Positions 7,404-16,253 of a stretch of 64,000 bases of DNA are shown piece by piece. The DNA is from CAYTZH01 sp964442285 (lineage in GTDB: Bacteria; Myxococcota_A; UBA9160; JAFDET01), in NCBI GenBank assembly GCA_964442285.1, contig CAYTZH010000017.1:25802-89801 (forward strand), read 5' to 3'. A model generated the notes under the pieces. The model saw only the letters and a list, made by a program, of their open reading frames with translations, ran no database searches and had not been told where the DNA came from. The translations under genes were made by a program, and so were the position numbers. Every line of letters starts with the position of its first letter. Within the stretch, counting starts at the first letter, position 1.

Positions 7404-9974
7404 CTAGCCGGACCGGAAGCGCGCCACCTCCCGGCGCAGCGCCTCGGCCTCGTGGTCGAGGCTCTCCACGGCGCGCTCGATGCGCCCGCCGGTCTCACGG
7501 TTCGCGCGCGTATGCTCGCCCACGCGATCCAGCAGGCCGAGGGCCTCGGCGCAGGCCCGCGCCTGCCCCTGCAGCGACTCGTGGATGTGACCCACGGCGA
7601 GCCGGACGCCCTCCACGTTCTCGCGGATCCGCTCGCCGCCCCGCTGCTGCTCCAGGGTGTGGTCGCGGGCCAGCTGCGCCGCCTCCCGCACGGCCGCGGT
7701 CCCGGTCAGGATGCGCTCGGAGCCGTGCTCCTGCTCCTGGGTCGCCGAGCGGATGCGCGCAACGCCCGCCGACACCTGCTCCATCAGGGACACCACGTGC
7801 CCCGCCGCCTTCGCCTGCTCGCGCACCGCGCCGGCAATCGCGTCGATGCGGCCTTCGCTCTCCCGGGCGGCCGCGGTGATCTCGTCGAGGGAGGCCGCGG
7901 CCTCCGACGACAGCACCACCCCCTCCGCCACCCGCTCCACGCCCCGCACGATCGCGCGGGCGGCATCCGCGGTGCCGTCCTGCACCGCGCCGATCCGCTG
8001 GGCGATCTCGCGGGTGCTCGAGAGCACCCGTTCGGCCAGGTCCTTGATCTGGTCCGCCACCACGGCGAAGGCCCGTCCGCCCTCGCCCGACTGGGCCGCG
8101 ATGATGGCGGCGTTCAGGGCCAGCAGGTTGGTCTCGTCCGCAACGTCGTCGATGACCGTGAGGATCCCGCCGATCTCGGCGGCGCGGTCATTGAGCCCCT
8201 CCACCACCGAGCGTACCGTCTCCGTCTCCCGGCGGATCGCCTCCATGCCGAGGGCCGTCTGCTGGACGCGCTCCTGCCCCCGCTCGGCGGCCGCCACCAC
8301 CCGATCCGACAGCTTCGCGGTCTCCCCGGCGGTGGTCTCCACCTGGCGCACCGAGGCCGCGACCTCCTCCATGCTGCCGGAGGTATCGGCGGCGGCCCCG
8401 GAGAGGGCGTCGGTCCCGCGGGCCACCTCCGTCACGCTGCGGGCCATCTGCTCGATGGCTCCCGCCATCTCGTCGACGCGCTCGTTCAGCCCCCCCGCCA
8501 TCTTCGCGAGCTCGCGCCCCAGGGAGCCGACCTGCTGGACCGAGCCCGCGGACTCGTCCGCCGCACCCGACAGCGACTCCGCCGACACCGCGATGCCCCG
8601 GACCGCCTCCTCGACGCGGCCCATGGCCCCGCGCGCCTCCTCCAGCGCCTCGGCCTGGGCCTGGCTCCCCCCGGCCACGTCGGTTCCGGCGCCGGCGATG
8701 CCCAGGGCCGCCGCCTCCACCCCGGCCCCGGCGCTGGCGATCCGCCCGACCATCTCCCGCAGCGACACCTCCATGCGCTCGAATGCCCGTCCGAGCGCGC
8801 CGAGCTCGTCCTCGCCGTCGTGGATCTCGCCGGGGCGGAGATCGCCCGCCGCCACGTGCTCGGCCCGCTGCTGCAGCCGCCCCGCCGCCGCCGCCACGTC
8901 GCGGGAGACCGCCCAGGCCACCAGGGAGGCCAGCAGCCCCGCGGCGACGAGCACGGCCAGCAGCACGCCGGGGGCCGCGCCGGCCCCGCCGCCGACGCTC
9001 TCCCACGCAGTCGCCGCCACCAGGACCTCGCCGTTGCGGAGCCGGCGCCACGCGAACGTGTTCGGCGACTGGAAGGCCCGGCTGTCGCCGCGGCGCCCTT
9101 CGCTGGCGAGGATCGCCTGCCGCTCCACCGCCGCGAGCAGCTCGGCCGGACCGCGGCGGACGCTGCCGTCGGCGTGGAGCACCACCACGTGCTCGACCAC
9201 CCCGAAGAGGCGGGCCTCCTCCGCGAGCCGGGCGAGCGCCGCGGGCTCCGGCGTGTCGCCGAGGCGTGCCTGGACCCGGTCGAGCCAGCGCTCCTGCAGG
9301 CCCGTGGCGTGTTGCTCCACGGCGCGCCCGGAGAGCGAGAGCGCGAAGAAGATGCCGAAGACGACGCCCACGAGCGTCACCCCCGTGACCGCGATCCGCA
9401 GCTTCCTCCCCAGGGACAGCGGCGTGATGGCGCGCGCCCGGTCCTCCGCCAGGCCCGCCTCGGACGCGACCGCGAGCCACTCCGGCTCCGCCACCCGTTT
9501 CGCCGCCAGGTAGATGAAGATCTCCGAGAGGACCCCGCCCGAGACGATGCCCCCCAGCAGCACCGCGGCCGAGAAGGGCGGGAAGCCGTCGAGGAGCAGC
9601 CAGGAAGCGCCCGCGAGCAGGCTGCCGCCGACTGTCCAGCACAGGAGTCCGCCCACCACCATCTGCCGGGGCAGTGCGACCAGGCGCCCGAAGGCCTCGA
9701 GCTGCTCCGCGGGCCCGGCGAGCCCGGCCTCGATCCGGTCGAGGACCCGCGCGACCCGCGCGTAGAGCTGCTGGTAGAGCCAGGTCATCGTGGGGAAGAG
9801 CACCGCCACCGCGATCCCGAGCAGCTTCAGGAAGCCCCCGAGGTGGGCGGGCGGAAGCTGGAGCAGCAGGACCAGGTAGAGGACGACGATGGCGACGCAG
9901 GGGATCGAGACGAGGCTCACCCGCGCCGTCATCCGACGCTGGAACGCGACCCCCCGACGTTCTTCCCCCGGCAT
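7404..9974 (-). CDS. Methyl-accepting chemotaxis protein with six-helix N terminus
   Basis: An 856-residue chemoreceptor. Hydrophobic helices lie at about 18-40, 47-67, 104-128, 134-158, 192-214 and 334-356. The only sizeable extracytoplasmic loop is 215-333. A HAMP region follows (357-410), then a long coiled signalling domain. The hairpin tip that contacts CheA and CheW reads DETNLLALNAAIIAAQSGE, followed by AFAVVADQIKDLAERV. Most chemoreceptors have two membrane helices, so the N terminus is unusual. A paralogue of the same architecture is encoded at 16254-18797. It is the last gene of the chemosensory operon, three bases after the cheY-like stop. Confidence 0.93.
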   Translation of the reverse strand: MPGEERRGVAFQRRMTARVSLVSIPCVAIVVLYLVLLLQLPPAHLGGFLKLLGIAVAVLFPTMTWLYQQLYARVARVLDRIEAGLAGPAEQLEAFGRLVALPRQMVVGGLLCWTVGGSLLAGASWLLLDGFPPFSAAVLLGGIVSGGVLSEIFIYLAAKRVAEPEWLAVASEAGLAEDRARAITPLSLGRKLRIAVTGVTLVGVVFGIFFALSLSGRAVEQHATGLQERWLDRVQARLGDTPEPAALARLAEEARLFGVVEHVVVLHADGSVRRGPAELLAAVERQAILASEGRRGDSRAFQSPNTFAWRRLRNGEVLVAATAWESVGGGAGAAPGVLLAVLVAAGLLASLVAWAVSRDVAAAAGRLQQRAEHVAAGDLRPGEIHDGEDELGALGRAFERMEVSLREMVGRIASAGAGVEAAALGIAGAGTDVAGGSQAQAEALEEARGAMGRVEEAVRGIAVSAESLSGAADESAGSVQQVGSLGRELAKMAGGLNERVDEMAGAIEQMARSVTEVARGTDALSGAAADTSGSMEEVAASVRQVETTAGETAKLSDRVVAAAERGQERVQQTALGMEAIRRETETVRSVVEGLNDRAAEIGGILTVIDDVADETNLLALNAAIIAAQSGEGGRAFAVVADQIKDLAERVLSSTREIAQRIGAVQDGTADAARAIVRGVERVAEGVVLSSEAAASLDEITAAARESEGRIDAIAGAVREQAKAAGHVVSLMEQVSAGVARIRSATQEQEHGSERILTGTAAVREAAQLARDHTLEQQRGGERIRENVEGVRLAVGHIHESLQGQARACAEALGLLDRVGEHTRANRETGGRIERAVESLDHEAEALRREVARFRSG

Positions 9975-9977
9975 CGG

Positions 9978-10355
9978 CTACTCGAGCTTGAGGAGGCTCT
10001 TCGCGACCGCCAGCACCTTGTTCGCCTGGATCGGCTTGGTCAGGTACTCGTTGGCACCGAGCGCGAGCGCGCGCTCGCGGTCCTCCTTGGCGCCTTCGGT
10101 GGTGACCACGACGACGGGCATGTCCTTGATGTTCTGCTCACCCCGAATCAGGCTCACCAGCTTCAGTCCGTCCATCACGGGCATGTTGATGTCCACCAGG
10201 GCCAGGTCGAAGTGGTCGCTCGTCACCTTGCGCAGGCCATCCATGCCGTCCTGGGCCTCGACGATGTCCACGTCCTTGAGACGCTTCAGCGCGAACGCCA
10301 GCAGCTGACGCATGGTCGGGCTGTCTTCGACGATCAGGATTCGGTACTGAGCCAT
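9978..10355 (-). CDS. CheY-like single-domain response regulator
   Basis: A 125-residue stand-alone receiver. Phospho-acceptor Asp55 (LVDINMP), acidic pair Glu10-Asp11, the Thr85-Thr86 region and Lys107 (YLTKPI) are all present, so it should be phosphorylatable. There is no output domain, so it acts by protein contact, presumably downstream of the operon's CheA. The second CheY in the operon is at 21950-22333. Which one drives motility output and which acts as a phosphate sink cannot be told from sequence. Confidence 0.93.
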   Translation of the reverse strand: MAQYRILIVEDSPTMRQLLAFALKRLKDVDIVEAQDGMDGLRKVTSDHFDLALVDINMPVMDGLKLVSLIRGEQNIKDMPVVVVTTEGAKEDRERALALGANEYLTKPIQANKVLAVAKSLLKLE

Positions 10356-10385
10356 GGCCGGTGCCTCCGTCCTCTCTCGAGGGCC

Positions 10386-11204
10386 TCACTTCGTGAGGAG
10401 GTCGATGAAGCCCTGGATCGTGTTCAGCTTCCGCTCCGACTGTGCGTACAGGCGGCTCGAGAAGATCGCGGTCGCCGCGTGTCCGGCCAGGAGCGTGAAG
10501 AGCTCGTGGTCCAGCGGGGTGAAGCTCTCCTTCTGCTGGAGCAGCTTGTAGATCGCGATGGCGCCGATGGCCTGATCCTGCACCCGGAGCGGGATGCAGG
10601 CGATCGGCTCGTGAAGGTCTTCGGAGCCGCGGGTGTCCCCGCACCACGTATCGCCCGAAGCCACGCACTCGCCGATGCGGCCCTCGCCCAGGGGAAGCTG
10701 CGGGAAGAGCGAGAGATCCTTGCCTTCGGACGCCACCGCCTCCAGCCGGCTGGTCTTCTCGTCCGCCACGTAGACCGCGAAGACCTCGGCGCCCACCAGG
10801 TTGATGACGATCTCGAGGACGATCTTGAGGACCTCGCCGAGGTCGAGCGTGGAGTGGAGCTGGTAGCTGGCCACGTAGAGGTTGGCCAGGGCGTTGTTCT
10901 CCTCCTCGATCTCCACGTAGCGGGCCGCGAACTGCTGGTTCTCCTGTTCGGCCTCCTGGAGCCGACGCAGGGCGGCGTCCCGCTCCTCCTGCAGGTTCTC
11001 GATCTGGCTCAGCAGCTCGCCCCGGAGCTTCTCCCACTGTCCGGGGTCCTGGGCCGCGGTGTTCTGCTGCAGCTCCATGTGGAGAAGCCGCCGGCGCAGG
11101 CGCTCGTTCTCCTGTATGAGCTGCTTGGTGAACTCCGCGCCGCGACTGAAGAGCTTGAGGAACTCCTCGCCGCGGGCGAACACGCCACCCTTGTCCTGGC
11201 TCAT
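10386..11204 (-). CDS. Coiled-coil plus GAF domain protein in chemosensory operon
   Basis: A 272-residue soluble protein. Residues about 25-120 are predicted coiled coil (ENERLRRRLLHMELQQ, EEENNALANLYVAS). Residues about 125-260 form a GAF domain (LDLGEVLKIVLEIVINLVGAEVFAVYV, then IPLRVQDQAIGAIAIYKLL). GAF domains bind small ligands or mediate dimerisation; no ligand can be assigned. The ATG start overlaps the cheB stop (ATGA), tying it to the chemotaxis unit. It could be an accessory sensor or a scaffold between receptors and adaptation enzymes. Confidence 0.85.
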   Translation of the reverse strand: MSQDKGGVFARGEEFLKLFSRGAEFTKQLIQENERLRRRLLHMELQQNTAAQDPGQWEKLRGELLSQIENLQEERDAALRRLQEAEQENQQFAARYVEIEEENNALANLYVASYQLHSTLDLGEVLKIVLEIVINLVGAEVFAVYVADEKTSRLEAVASEGKDLSLFPQLPLGEGRIGECVASGDTWCGDTRGSEDLHEPIACIPLRVQDQAIGAIAIYKLLQQKESFTPLDHELFTLLAGHAATAIFSSRLYAQSERKLNTIQGFIDLLTK

Positions 11205-12304
11205 CGCTTACCCCCTCGTCCGGCGCGCGGCGCGCGCGGGACCTCGGACTCGCGGGGAGCCCGTCGCACTCCGGATTGGATCACGGCCGCGATCTCCCCG
11301 AGCGGGAGGAGCGCATCCACCGCCCCGGTCCGAACGGCCTGTTGCGGCATGCCGTAGATCACCGCCGTCTCCTCCGACTCTGCGACCACCGATCCCCCCT
11401 CCGCCTGGACCGCGCGCACGCCCCGACGACCGTCGTCTCCCATGCCGGTCAGGACCACGGCCAGCAGCCCGCCCCCGTAGTGCTTCGCCGCCGACTCGAA
11501 GAGGGCGTCGACCGACGGGACGTACTTGTCCTCGCCCGACTGCTCGCGGATGCAGGTCACGACCTTCCCGGCCCGGGATTCCAGCGACAGGTGGAAACCG
11601 CCCGGCGCCACCAGGATGAGCCCCGGCTCGGGGGTGTCGCCGTCGCAGGCCTCTCGGGCCCGGAACGGGGTCAAGCGATTCAGCCGCTCCGCGAAGCCCA
11701 GGGTGAAGCCCGCGGGCATGTGCTGGGCCACGAGGAACGGGATCGAGATGGGCTCCACGAACGAGCCGAACACCTGCATGAGCGCCGCCGGGCCGCCAGT
11801 GGAGGACCCGATCACCACCGCGTCCGGGAGGCGCTTCGTGGCGTGGCGCTGGCCGGTGGGCGCCGGCGGCGCCGCGATCCGCTCCTTGACCTTCTCGATG
11901 CGGAGCTGGCGCAGCGCGTGGACCTTGCGGATGAGGCTCTGCTGGATCGACTCGAGCTCGGGCGTCGCCCGGGGCGACGGCTTGGCGATGAAGTCGATCG
12001 CCCCGAGATCGAGCGCCTTGAAGACGTCCTGGTCGCCGGTCCGACCGCTGATGACCAGGATCGGCGTGGGTCGCTTGCTCATCACGAGCCGCAGGAAGGT
12101 GAACCCGTCCATGCGCGGCATCTCGAGGTCGAGCGTGATGAGGTCCGGCGTGAGATCGAAGGTCTTGCGCAGCGCCTCTTCGCCGTCCCGCGCCACCCCC
12201 ACGACCTCGACCAGGGGCGAGCTCTCGAGCATGCGGGTGATCGTGCGCCGGCTGAAGGCCGAGTCGTCGATCACCAGCACGCGAATGACCTCGTTCCGGG
12301 TCAT
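11201..12304 (-). CDS. cheB: Chemotaxis methylesterase/deamidase CheB
   Basis: CheB removes methyl groups from receptor glutamates when phosphorylated by CheA. The 367-residue protein has an N-terminal receiver with Asp59 (LITLDLEMPRMDG) and Lys108. The C-terminal methylesterase domain has the expected triad: Ser168 in IGSSTGGP, His195 in AQHMPAG and Asp290 in LTGMGDDG. ATG at 12304 overlaps the cheR stop by four bases. A basic, Pro-rich tail follows residue 345. Confidence 0.96.
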   Translation of the reverse strand: MTRNEVIRVLVIDDSAFSRRTITRMLESSPLVEVVGVARDGEEALRKTFDLTPDLITLDLEMPRMDGFTFLRLVMSKRPTPILVISGRTGDQDVFKALDLGAIDFIAKPSPRATPELESIQQSLIRKVHALRQLRIEKVKERIAAPPAPTGQRHATKRLPDAVVIGSSTGGPAALMQVFGSFVEPISIPFLVAQHMPAGFTLGFAERLNRLTPFRAREACDGDTPEPGLILVAPGGFHLSLESRAGKVVTCIREQSGEDKYVPSVDALFESAAKHYGGGLLAVVLTGMGDDGRRGVRAVQAEGGSVVAESEETAVIYGMPQQAVRTGAVDALLPLGEIAAVIQSGVRRAPRESEVPRAPRAGRGGKR

Positions 12305-13218
12305 CCCGACCTCCGATCGCTGCGGTCGACGGCCGCCGCCGCCGCCGCGTGCCAGGGGTCGTAGGGCGTATCTCCGGGTGCCGGTTTGCGGTACACGAGG
12401 TCGTGGCGCAGGTGGCGCAGCTCGAAGGCGCTGCTCACGTTGACGAGGGATTCCGAGTGGCCGAGCAGCAGGTAGCCGCCTCCGCGCAGCCGCGTCTCGA
12501 ACGTCCCGATCACCTCCTTCTTGGTGTCGAGGGAGAAGTAGATGATGACGTTCCGGCACAGGATCACGTCCATGGTGCCGAGGAGGGCGATCTTGGTGCG
12601 GTCGATCAGGTTCAGGTGGATGAAGTCCACCTGCTTCTTGACGTCGTCGGCGATCCGGAAGGACCCGTCCTTCTCGGTGAAGTAGCGGTGGCGGAGCGCA
12701 TCCTCGGTCTGGCGGAAGGAGGATTCGCGGTAGAGGCCCCGGCGCGCCTTCTGGAGCATCGCCCGGGAGATGTCCGACGCGTACACCCGCAGGTCGACCC
12801 CCGGCTCGAGGCCCGCCTCGCGGGCCAGCATGACCACCGAGTAGGGCTCCTCGCCGCTCGAGCATCCGGCGCACCAGACGTGGACCGGCCGGCTCGAGGT
12901 CCGGCGGAGCTCGGGGATGATCTCGTCGATCAGGGCGGTGAGCTGGTTGCGCTCCCGGAAGAAGTAGGTCTCGTTGGTGGTGAGCTCGTCGACGACGCGG
13001 GCGAGCTCGTCCTGGCCGGAGGCGTCCCCCCGAAGCAGGTAGTGGTAGGCCGAGAAGCTGCCGAGGCCGAGCTCGACGACCCGGCGGCCCAGCCGCCGCT
13101 CCAGGACGAAACGCGACTCCTCCCCGAAGTGCAGCCCGCAGTGGCTGCGCAGGAGCTCGCAGAGCATCCGGAACTCCGCGTCCCTCAGCGGGGGTGCGCT
13201 CTCGTCCATCGGGACCAT
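12301..13218 (-). CDS. cheR: Chemotaxis methyltransferase CheR
   Basis: CheR uses S-adenosylmethionine to methylate receptor glutamates. The N-terminal helical domain includes TTNETYFFRE. The methyltransferase domain has VWCAGCSSGEEPYS (SAM-binding loop) and VILCRNVIIYFS. The length is 305 residues if ATG at 13218 is used, or 302 from ATG at 13209. The upstream ATG has a GTAGGGCGA ribosome site and lies just after the HEAT gene stop, so it is preferred. No C-terminal TPR domain, unlike many multi-system CheR proteins. Confidence 0.95.
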   Translation of the reverse strand: MVPMDESAPPLRDAEFRMLCELLRSHCGLHFGEESRFVLERRLGRRVVELGLGSFSAYHYLLRGDASGQDELARVVDELTTNETYFFRERNQLTALIDEIIPELRRTSSRPVHVWCAGCSSGEEPYSVVMLAREAGLEPGVDLRVYASDISRAMLQKARRGLYRESSFRQTEDALRHRYFTEKDGSFRIADDVKKQVDFIHLNLIDRTKIALLGTMDVILCRNVIIYFSLDTKKEVIGTFETRLRGGGYLLLGHSESLVNVSSAFELRHLRHDLVYRKPAPGDTPYDPWHAAAAAAVDRSDRRSG

Positions 13219-13223
13219 TCGCC

Positions 13224-15311
13224 CTACCCGTCCAGCCTGCGCAGTGCGCGGAGGATCGCGTCGCGCACGAAGTCGTCCTGCTCGGTCTCCAGGCGCCGGA
13301 GGATCGTCGGGACGGCCTCGGCCAGCCCCCGTTCCCCGAGGCTCTGGATCGCCTCCGCCCGCACGGCCCAGTGGTCGTGGGCCACCAGGGGCAGCAGCGA
13401 CTGCAGCTGCTCGCGGTCGGCGTGGTTGCCGACGCAGGTGACGGCCGCCTGCACCAGCGCCGGGTCGTCGTGGGCGAGCAGGCGGGCCGCCCGCTCCCCG
13501 GCCCGGCTGCCGCCGATCCAGCCCAGCCCCTCGAGGGCGGCGATCGCGACCGGCCCCTCGTCCCGAAGCGCGCGGCCCAGGGCGTCGACGGCGTGGCTCA
13601 GGTCGCCCGCCTCGCGGGTGCGCGCGGCCCGGCTCCCGATGGCCCGCAGGGTGGCCGCGCGCACGCGGGCGTCGGGGTCGTCGGCCAATCGCTCGAGGTC
13701 CTCGACCACGTGGCCCCCGTCCGACGCGCCGAGCGCGCGGGCGGCGGCGATGCGGACATCGGGCGACTCGTCGGCCAGGGCGAGGCGGAGGGTGTCGAGG
13801 GCTGCGCCCGGGCCGAAGCGCTCCATGGCCTGGACCGCGGCCTTGCGCACCCCCGGACTGGCATCCTTGAGCAGCCACTCCACCAGATCCGTGTCCGTGG
13901 AGCGGGCGATGCCGCCCAGCACCCGCGCCAGCGCCAGCCGCACGCCCTCGGACGCGGCGTCCAGTCGCGACGAGAGGTGATCGACGGCCTGCGCCCGCAG
14001 TGGGTGGGCATCCTCGCCCGCGGCCAGCGCCAGCACCGCCTCCACCGCCGCATCCAGCTCGTCCTCGGCCTCGGGCTCGCCGTCCCGCAGGGCCACGGCC
14101 TCCAGCCACCGCACCAGGGGCAGCAGCGCCTCCCCGCAGCGGCGCGCGCCCAGGGCTCGGGCGGCGGCGCCGCGCAGCTCGCCGTCGGGCTCGTCGAGGC
14201 ACGCCAGCAGCCGGCGGCGCCCCAGCTCCCCGCCCGTGTGGGCGAGGACCCGGCAGGCCAGCCCGCGCCCCTCGGCGTCGAGCCCCGGCCAGCCGGCCTC
14301 GATGGCCCGCTCCGCCACCGCGCCCAGGCCGCGCAGGGTGGCGAAGGCCACCTCGACCAGCGCCTCGTCCCGGCCGGCGAGCAGGATCGGCACCACGACC
14401 TCTTCGCGGTCGAGGAGCCCGAAGAACTGGATGAGCTGCAGCCGCGTGGCCAGGTCTGCGGTGGCGAGACGCTCGAGACCGTCGCGCACCAGGCGCTCGT
14501 CCGCGGTCTCGCGGATCCGCGCCCCCAGGCGCTCCGCGGCGTCGCCATCGCGGCGGGAGAGCGCACGCAGGAGGGCTTCGACGGCCGCCTCGCGGGTGGA
14601 GCGCGCCGCCGCATCCAGCCCCTTGAGGAGGATCTCGTCGCCCTCCGCGTCCCCCTCCACCCGTCCCAGCACGGCGTAGGCGGCCGGGCGCAGCAGCGGA
14701 TCGGCGAGGGCCGGCGCGAGCTCGGCCGCCGACAGGGGCGCCTCCAGTCGCGCCAGCGCCTTCAGAGCCGAGAGCGCCACCAGGCGGTCGTCGTCGCCGG
14801 CGGTGGCCGCCCCGCGCAGCACCGGGATGTCCTCGACGTCGCCGATGGCGCCGAGCGCGTCGGCCGCGGCACCCCGCACGTTGGTGTCGGGGTCGCTCAG
14901 CATGGCGTGGAGGCGGCTGCGCGCGCCGCCGTGGCCGATGCCCGCCAGGGTGTCCACCGCGAGCTTGCGGACGTCCACGTCCTCGCTGTGGCTGGCCAGC
15001 AGCAGCTTGTCCACGGCGCGCTCGCCGCAGCGGATCAGCGCCTCCGCGGCGGCATTGCGGCGGCCCGGGTTCTCCCCGTCCGAGAGGGCGCCGATCAGGG
15101 CGTCGATGGCCAGCCAGGAGGCCGGGGCCGCGACGAGGCGCTCCACGGCGGCCTTGCGGACGCGCCAGCCGGGGTCGCCCAGGCCCTCCACGAGCCGCGG
15201 GAGGGCCTCTTCGGCGGGCAGCGCCGCCAGGCGCTCCACCGCCAGCCGACGGATCTCTTCGTCGGCACTGCGGAGATCGGAGAGGATGCTGTCGCGGTCG
15301 CGTCCGTCCAT
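13224..15311 (-). CDS. Large HEAT-repeat protein in chemosensory operon
   Basis: A 695-residue protein made almost wholly of HEAT/PBS-lyase-type repeats. Units of about 30-35 residues recur as DPxxxVRxAAxxALG (for example DPGWRVRKAAVERL, DPDTNVRGAAADALGAIG, DESPDVRIAAARALGASD). No membrane segment or catalytic motif is visible. HEAT arrays are protein-binding solenoids. In Myxococcus xanthus a HEAT/phycocyanobilin-lyase-like protein (Cpc7) is reported as partner of the Che7 CheY; a similar role here is inference. ATG at 15311 follows GAGGGA. It lies between the pseudo-receiver gene and cheR. Confidence 0.9.
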   Translation of the reverse strand: MDGRDRDSILSDLRSADEEIRRLAVERLAALPAEEALPRLVEGLGDPGWRVRKAAVERLVAAPASWLAIDALIGALSDGENPGRRNAAAEALIRCGERAVDKLLLASHSEDVDVRKLAVDTLAGIGHGGARSRLHAMLSDPDTNVRGAAADALGAIGDVEDIPVLRGAATAGDDDRLVALSALKALARLEAPLSAAELAPALADPLLRPAAYAVLGRVEGDAEGDEILLKGLDAAARSTREAAVEALLRALSRRDGDAAERLGARIRETADERLVRDGLERLATADLATRLQLIQFFGLLDREEVVVPILLAGRDEALVEVAFATLRGLGAVAERAIEAGWPGLDAEGRGLACRVLAHTGGELGRRRLLACLDEPDGELRGAAARALGARRCGEALLPLVRWLEAVALRDGEPEAEDELDAAVEAVLALAAGEDAHPLRAQAVDHLSSRLDAASEGVRLALARVLGGIARSTDTDLVEWLLKDASPGVRKAAVQAMERFGPGAALDTLRLALADESPDVRIAAARALGASDGGHVVEDLERLADDPDARVRAATLRAIGSRAARTREAGDLSHAVDALGRALRDEGPVAIAALEGLGWIGGSRAGERAARLLAHDDPALVQAAVTCVGNHADREQLQSLLPLVAHDHWAVRAEAIQSLGERGLAEAVPTILRRLETEQDDFVRDAILRALRRLDG

Positions 15312-15319
15312 GGTGTCCC

Positions 15320-16243
15320 TCAGGCCGCGCCTCGCTGCCCGGCGACGCGCAGGAGCTCTTCCTGCAGGTAGTCCCGCTCGGCTGCGACGCGCGGATCGAT
15401 CCGGCTCTGGAAGAGACCGCGGCCCTCGTCGAGGTCGGCGTCCATCGCCTCGATCACGTTCCCGGCGGCCGCGGCGGCGGCGAACTTCTCCTCGTTGTAG
15501 AGGATGACGTCGGAGACGATGATGCGGGCCAGCCGCTCGGCCTTGGCGCGCTCCTCGCCGAGGCCGTCTTCGGCCGGCGCGGGCGCCTCGTCCAGCACAC
15601 CGGCGACGGAGGCGGGCCCCGCCTCGACCGGAGGCGCCGGGACCGGCGGCGCGGCCGGCGTCGGCGTGGGCGCGCCGGCGACCGGGAGATCCAGCTGGCT
15701 CAGGACGCCCTGCAGCGCGTCGGGCAGGTCCTGCGCCTCGCAGTAGTGGTCGGCTCCGTAGTGGTCGGCGGCGGGGCGTCGATAGCGGTTCTGGTCGTGG
15801 ATCGCCCCCACCAGCACCACGCCGATCGAACGCAGGCTCTCGTTGCGCTTGACCAGCTCGCAGACCTGGAAGCCGTACATCTTGGGCAGCGCCGCATCGA
15901 GCACGACCGCGCGGGGGAGCAGGCGCTGGGTGGCCAGGATCGCCTCGACCCCGTCGTGGGCCTCGACGGCGCACAGCCCCCAGCGCTCCACCGCCTCGGC
16001 CACCCGCTTGCAGAGGTCGGGGTCCGAGTGGGCGACCAGCACCAGCCGCTCGCGCTCGAGCTGACGCGGCACGGGCGTGGGCGTCGCCTCCACCGCGGGC
16101 TCCGCGTGGGGCCCCGCCGCCTCGGGGGCCTTCACCCGGAAGACCGCCGAGCACTGCGTGCAGCGCAGTCGGACGCCGTCGGCGCGCAGTCGCTCCTTGG
16201 CGATGCGGAACTTCGTCTTGCACTTCGGGCACGCGGCGATCAT
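15320..16243 (-). CDS. Zinc-ribbon protein with degenerate receiver domain
   Basis: A 307-residue protein. The N-terminal MJ0042-type zinc ribbon has Cys5, Cys8, Cys28 and Cys31. A linker precedes a receiver-like domain (66-185), and after a Pro/Ala-rich stretch there is a helical C terminus (240-307). In the receiver, Asp116 is present (VVLDAALP). The Lys expected after GADHY is Ala170 and the acidic pocket is reduced, so phosphorylation-dependent switching is doubtful. Similar ribbons occur in FrzS-like and other myxobacterial motility proteins. ATG at 16243 has GAGGAGA upstream. Its place inside the che operon implies an adaptor function. Confidence 0.82.
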   Translation of the reverse strand: MIAACPKCKTKFRIAKERLRADGVRLRCTQCSAVFRVKAPEAAGPHAEPAVEATPTPVPRQLERERLVLVAHSDPDLCKRVAEAVERWGLCAVEAHDGVEAILATQRLLPRAVVLDAALPKMYGFQVCELVKRNESLRSIGVVLVGAIHDQNRYRRPAADHYGADHYCEAQDLPDALQGVLSQLDLPVAGAPTPTPAAPPVPAPPVEAGPASVAGVLDEAPAPAEDGLGEERAKAERLARIIVSDVILYNEEKFAAAAAAGNVIEAMDADLDEGRGLFQSRIDPRVAAERDYLQEELLRVAGQRGAA

Positions 16244-16253
16244 GGCTGTCTCC

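Noticed and set aside
6864..11357. A 1497-codon plus-strand open frame across the MCP, CheY and GAF genes
   Set aside because: It is antisense to genes with clear family motifs; the translation is His/Arg/Gly/Ala-rich with no domain, as expected for GC-rich shadow frames.
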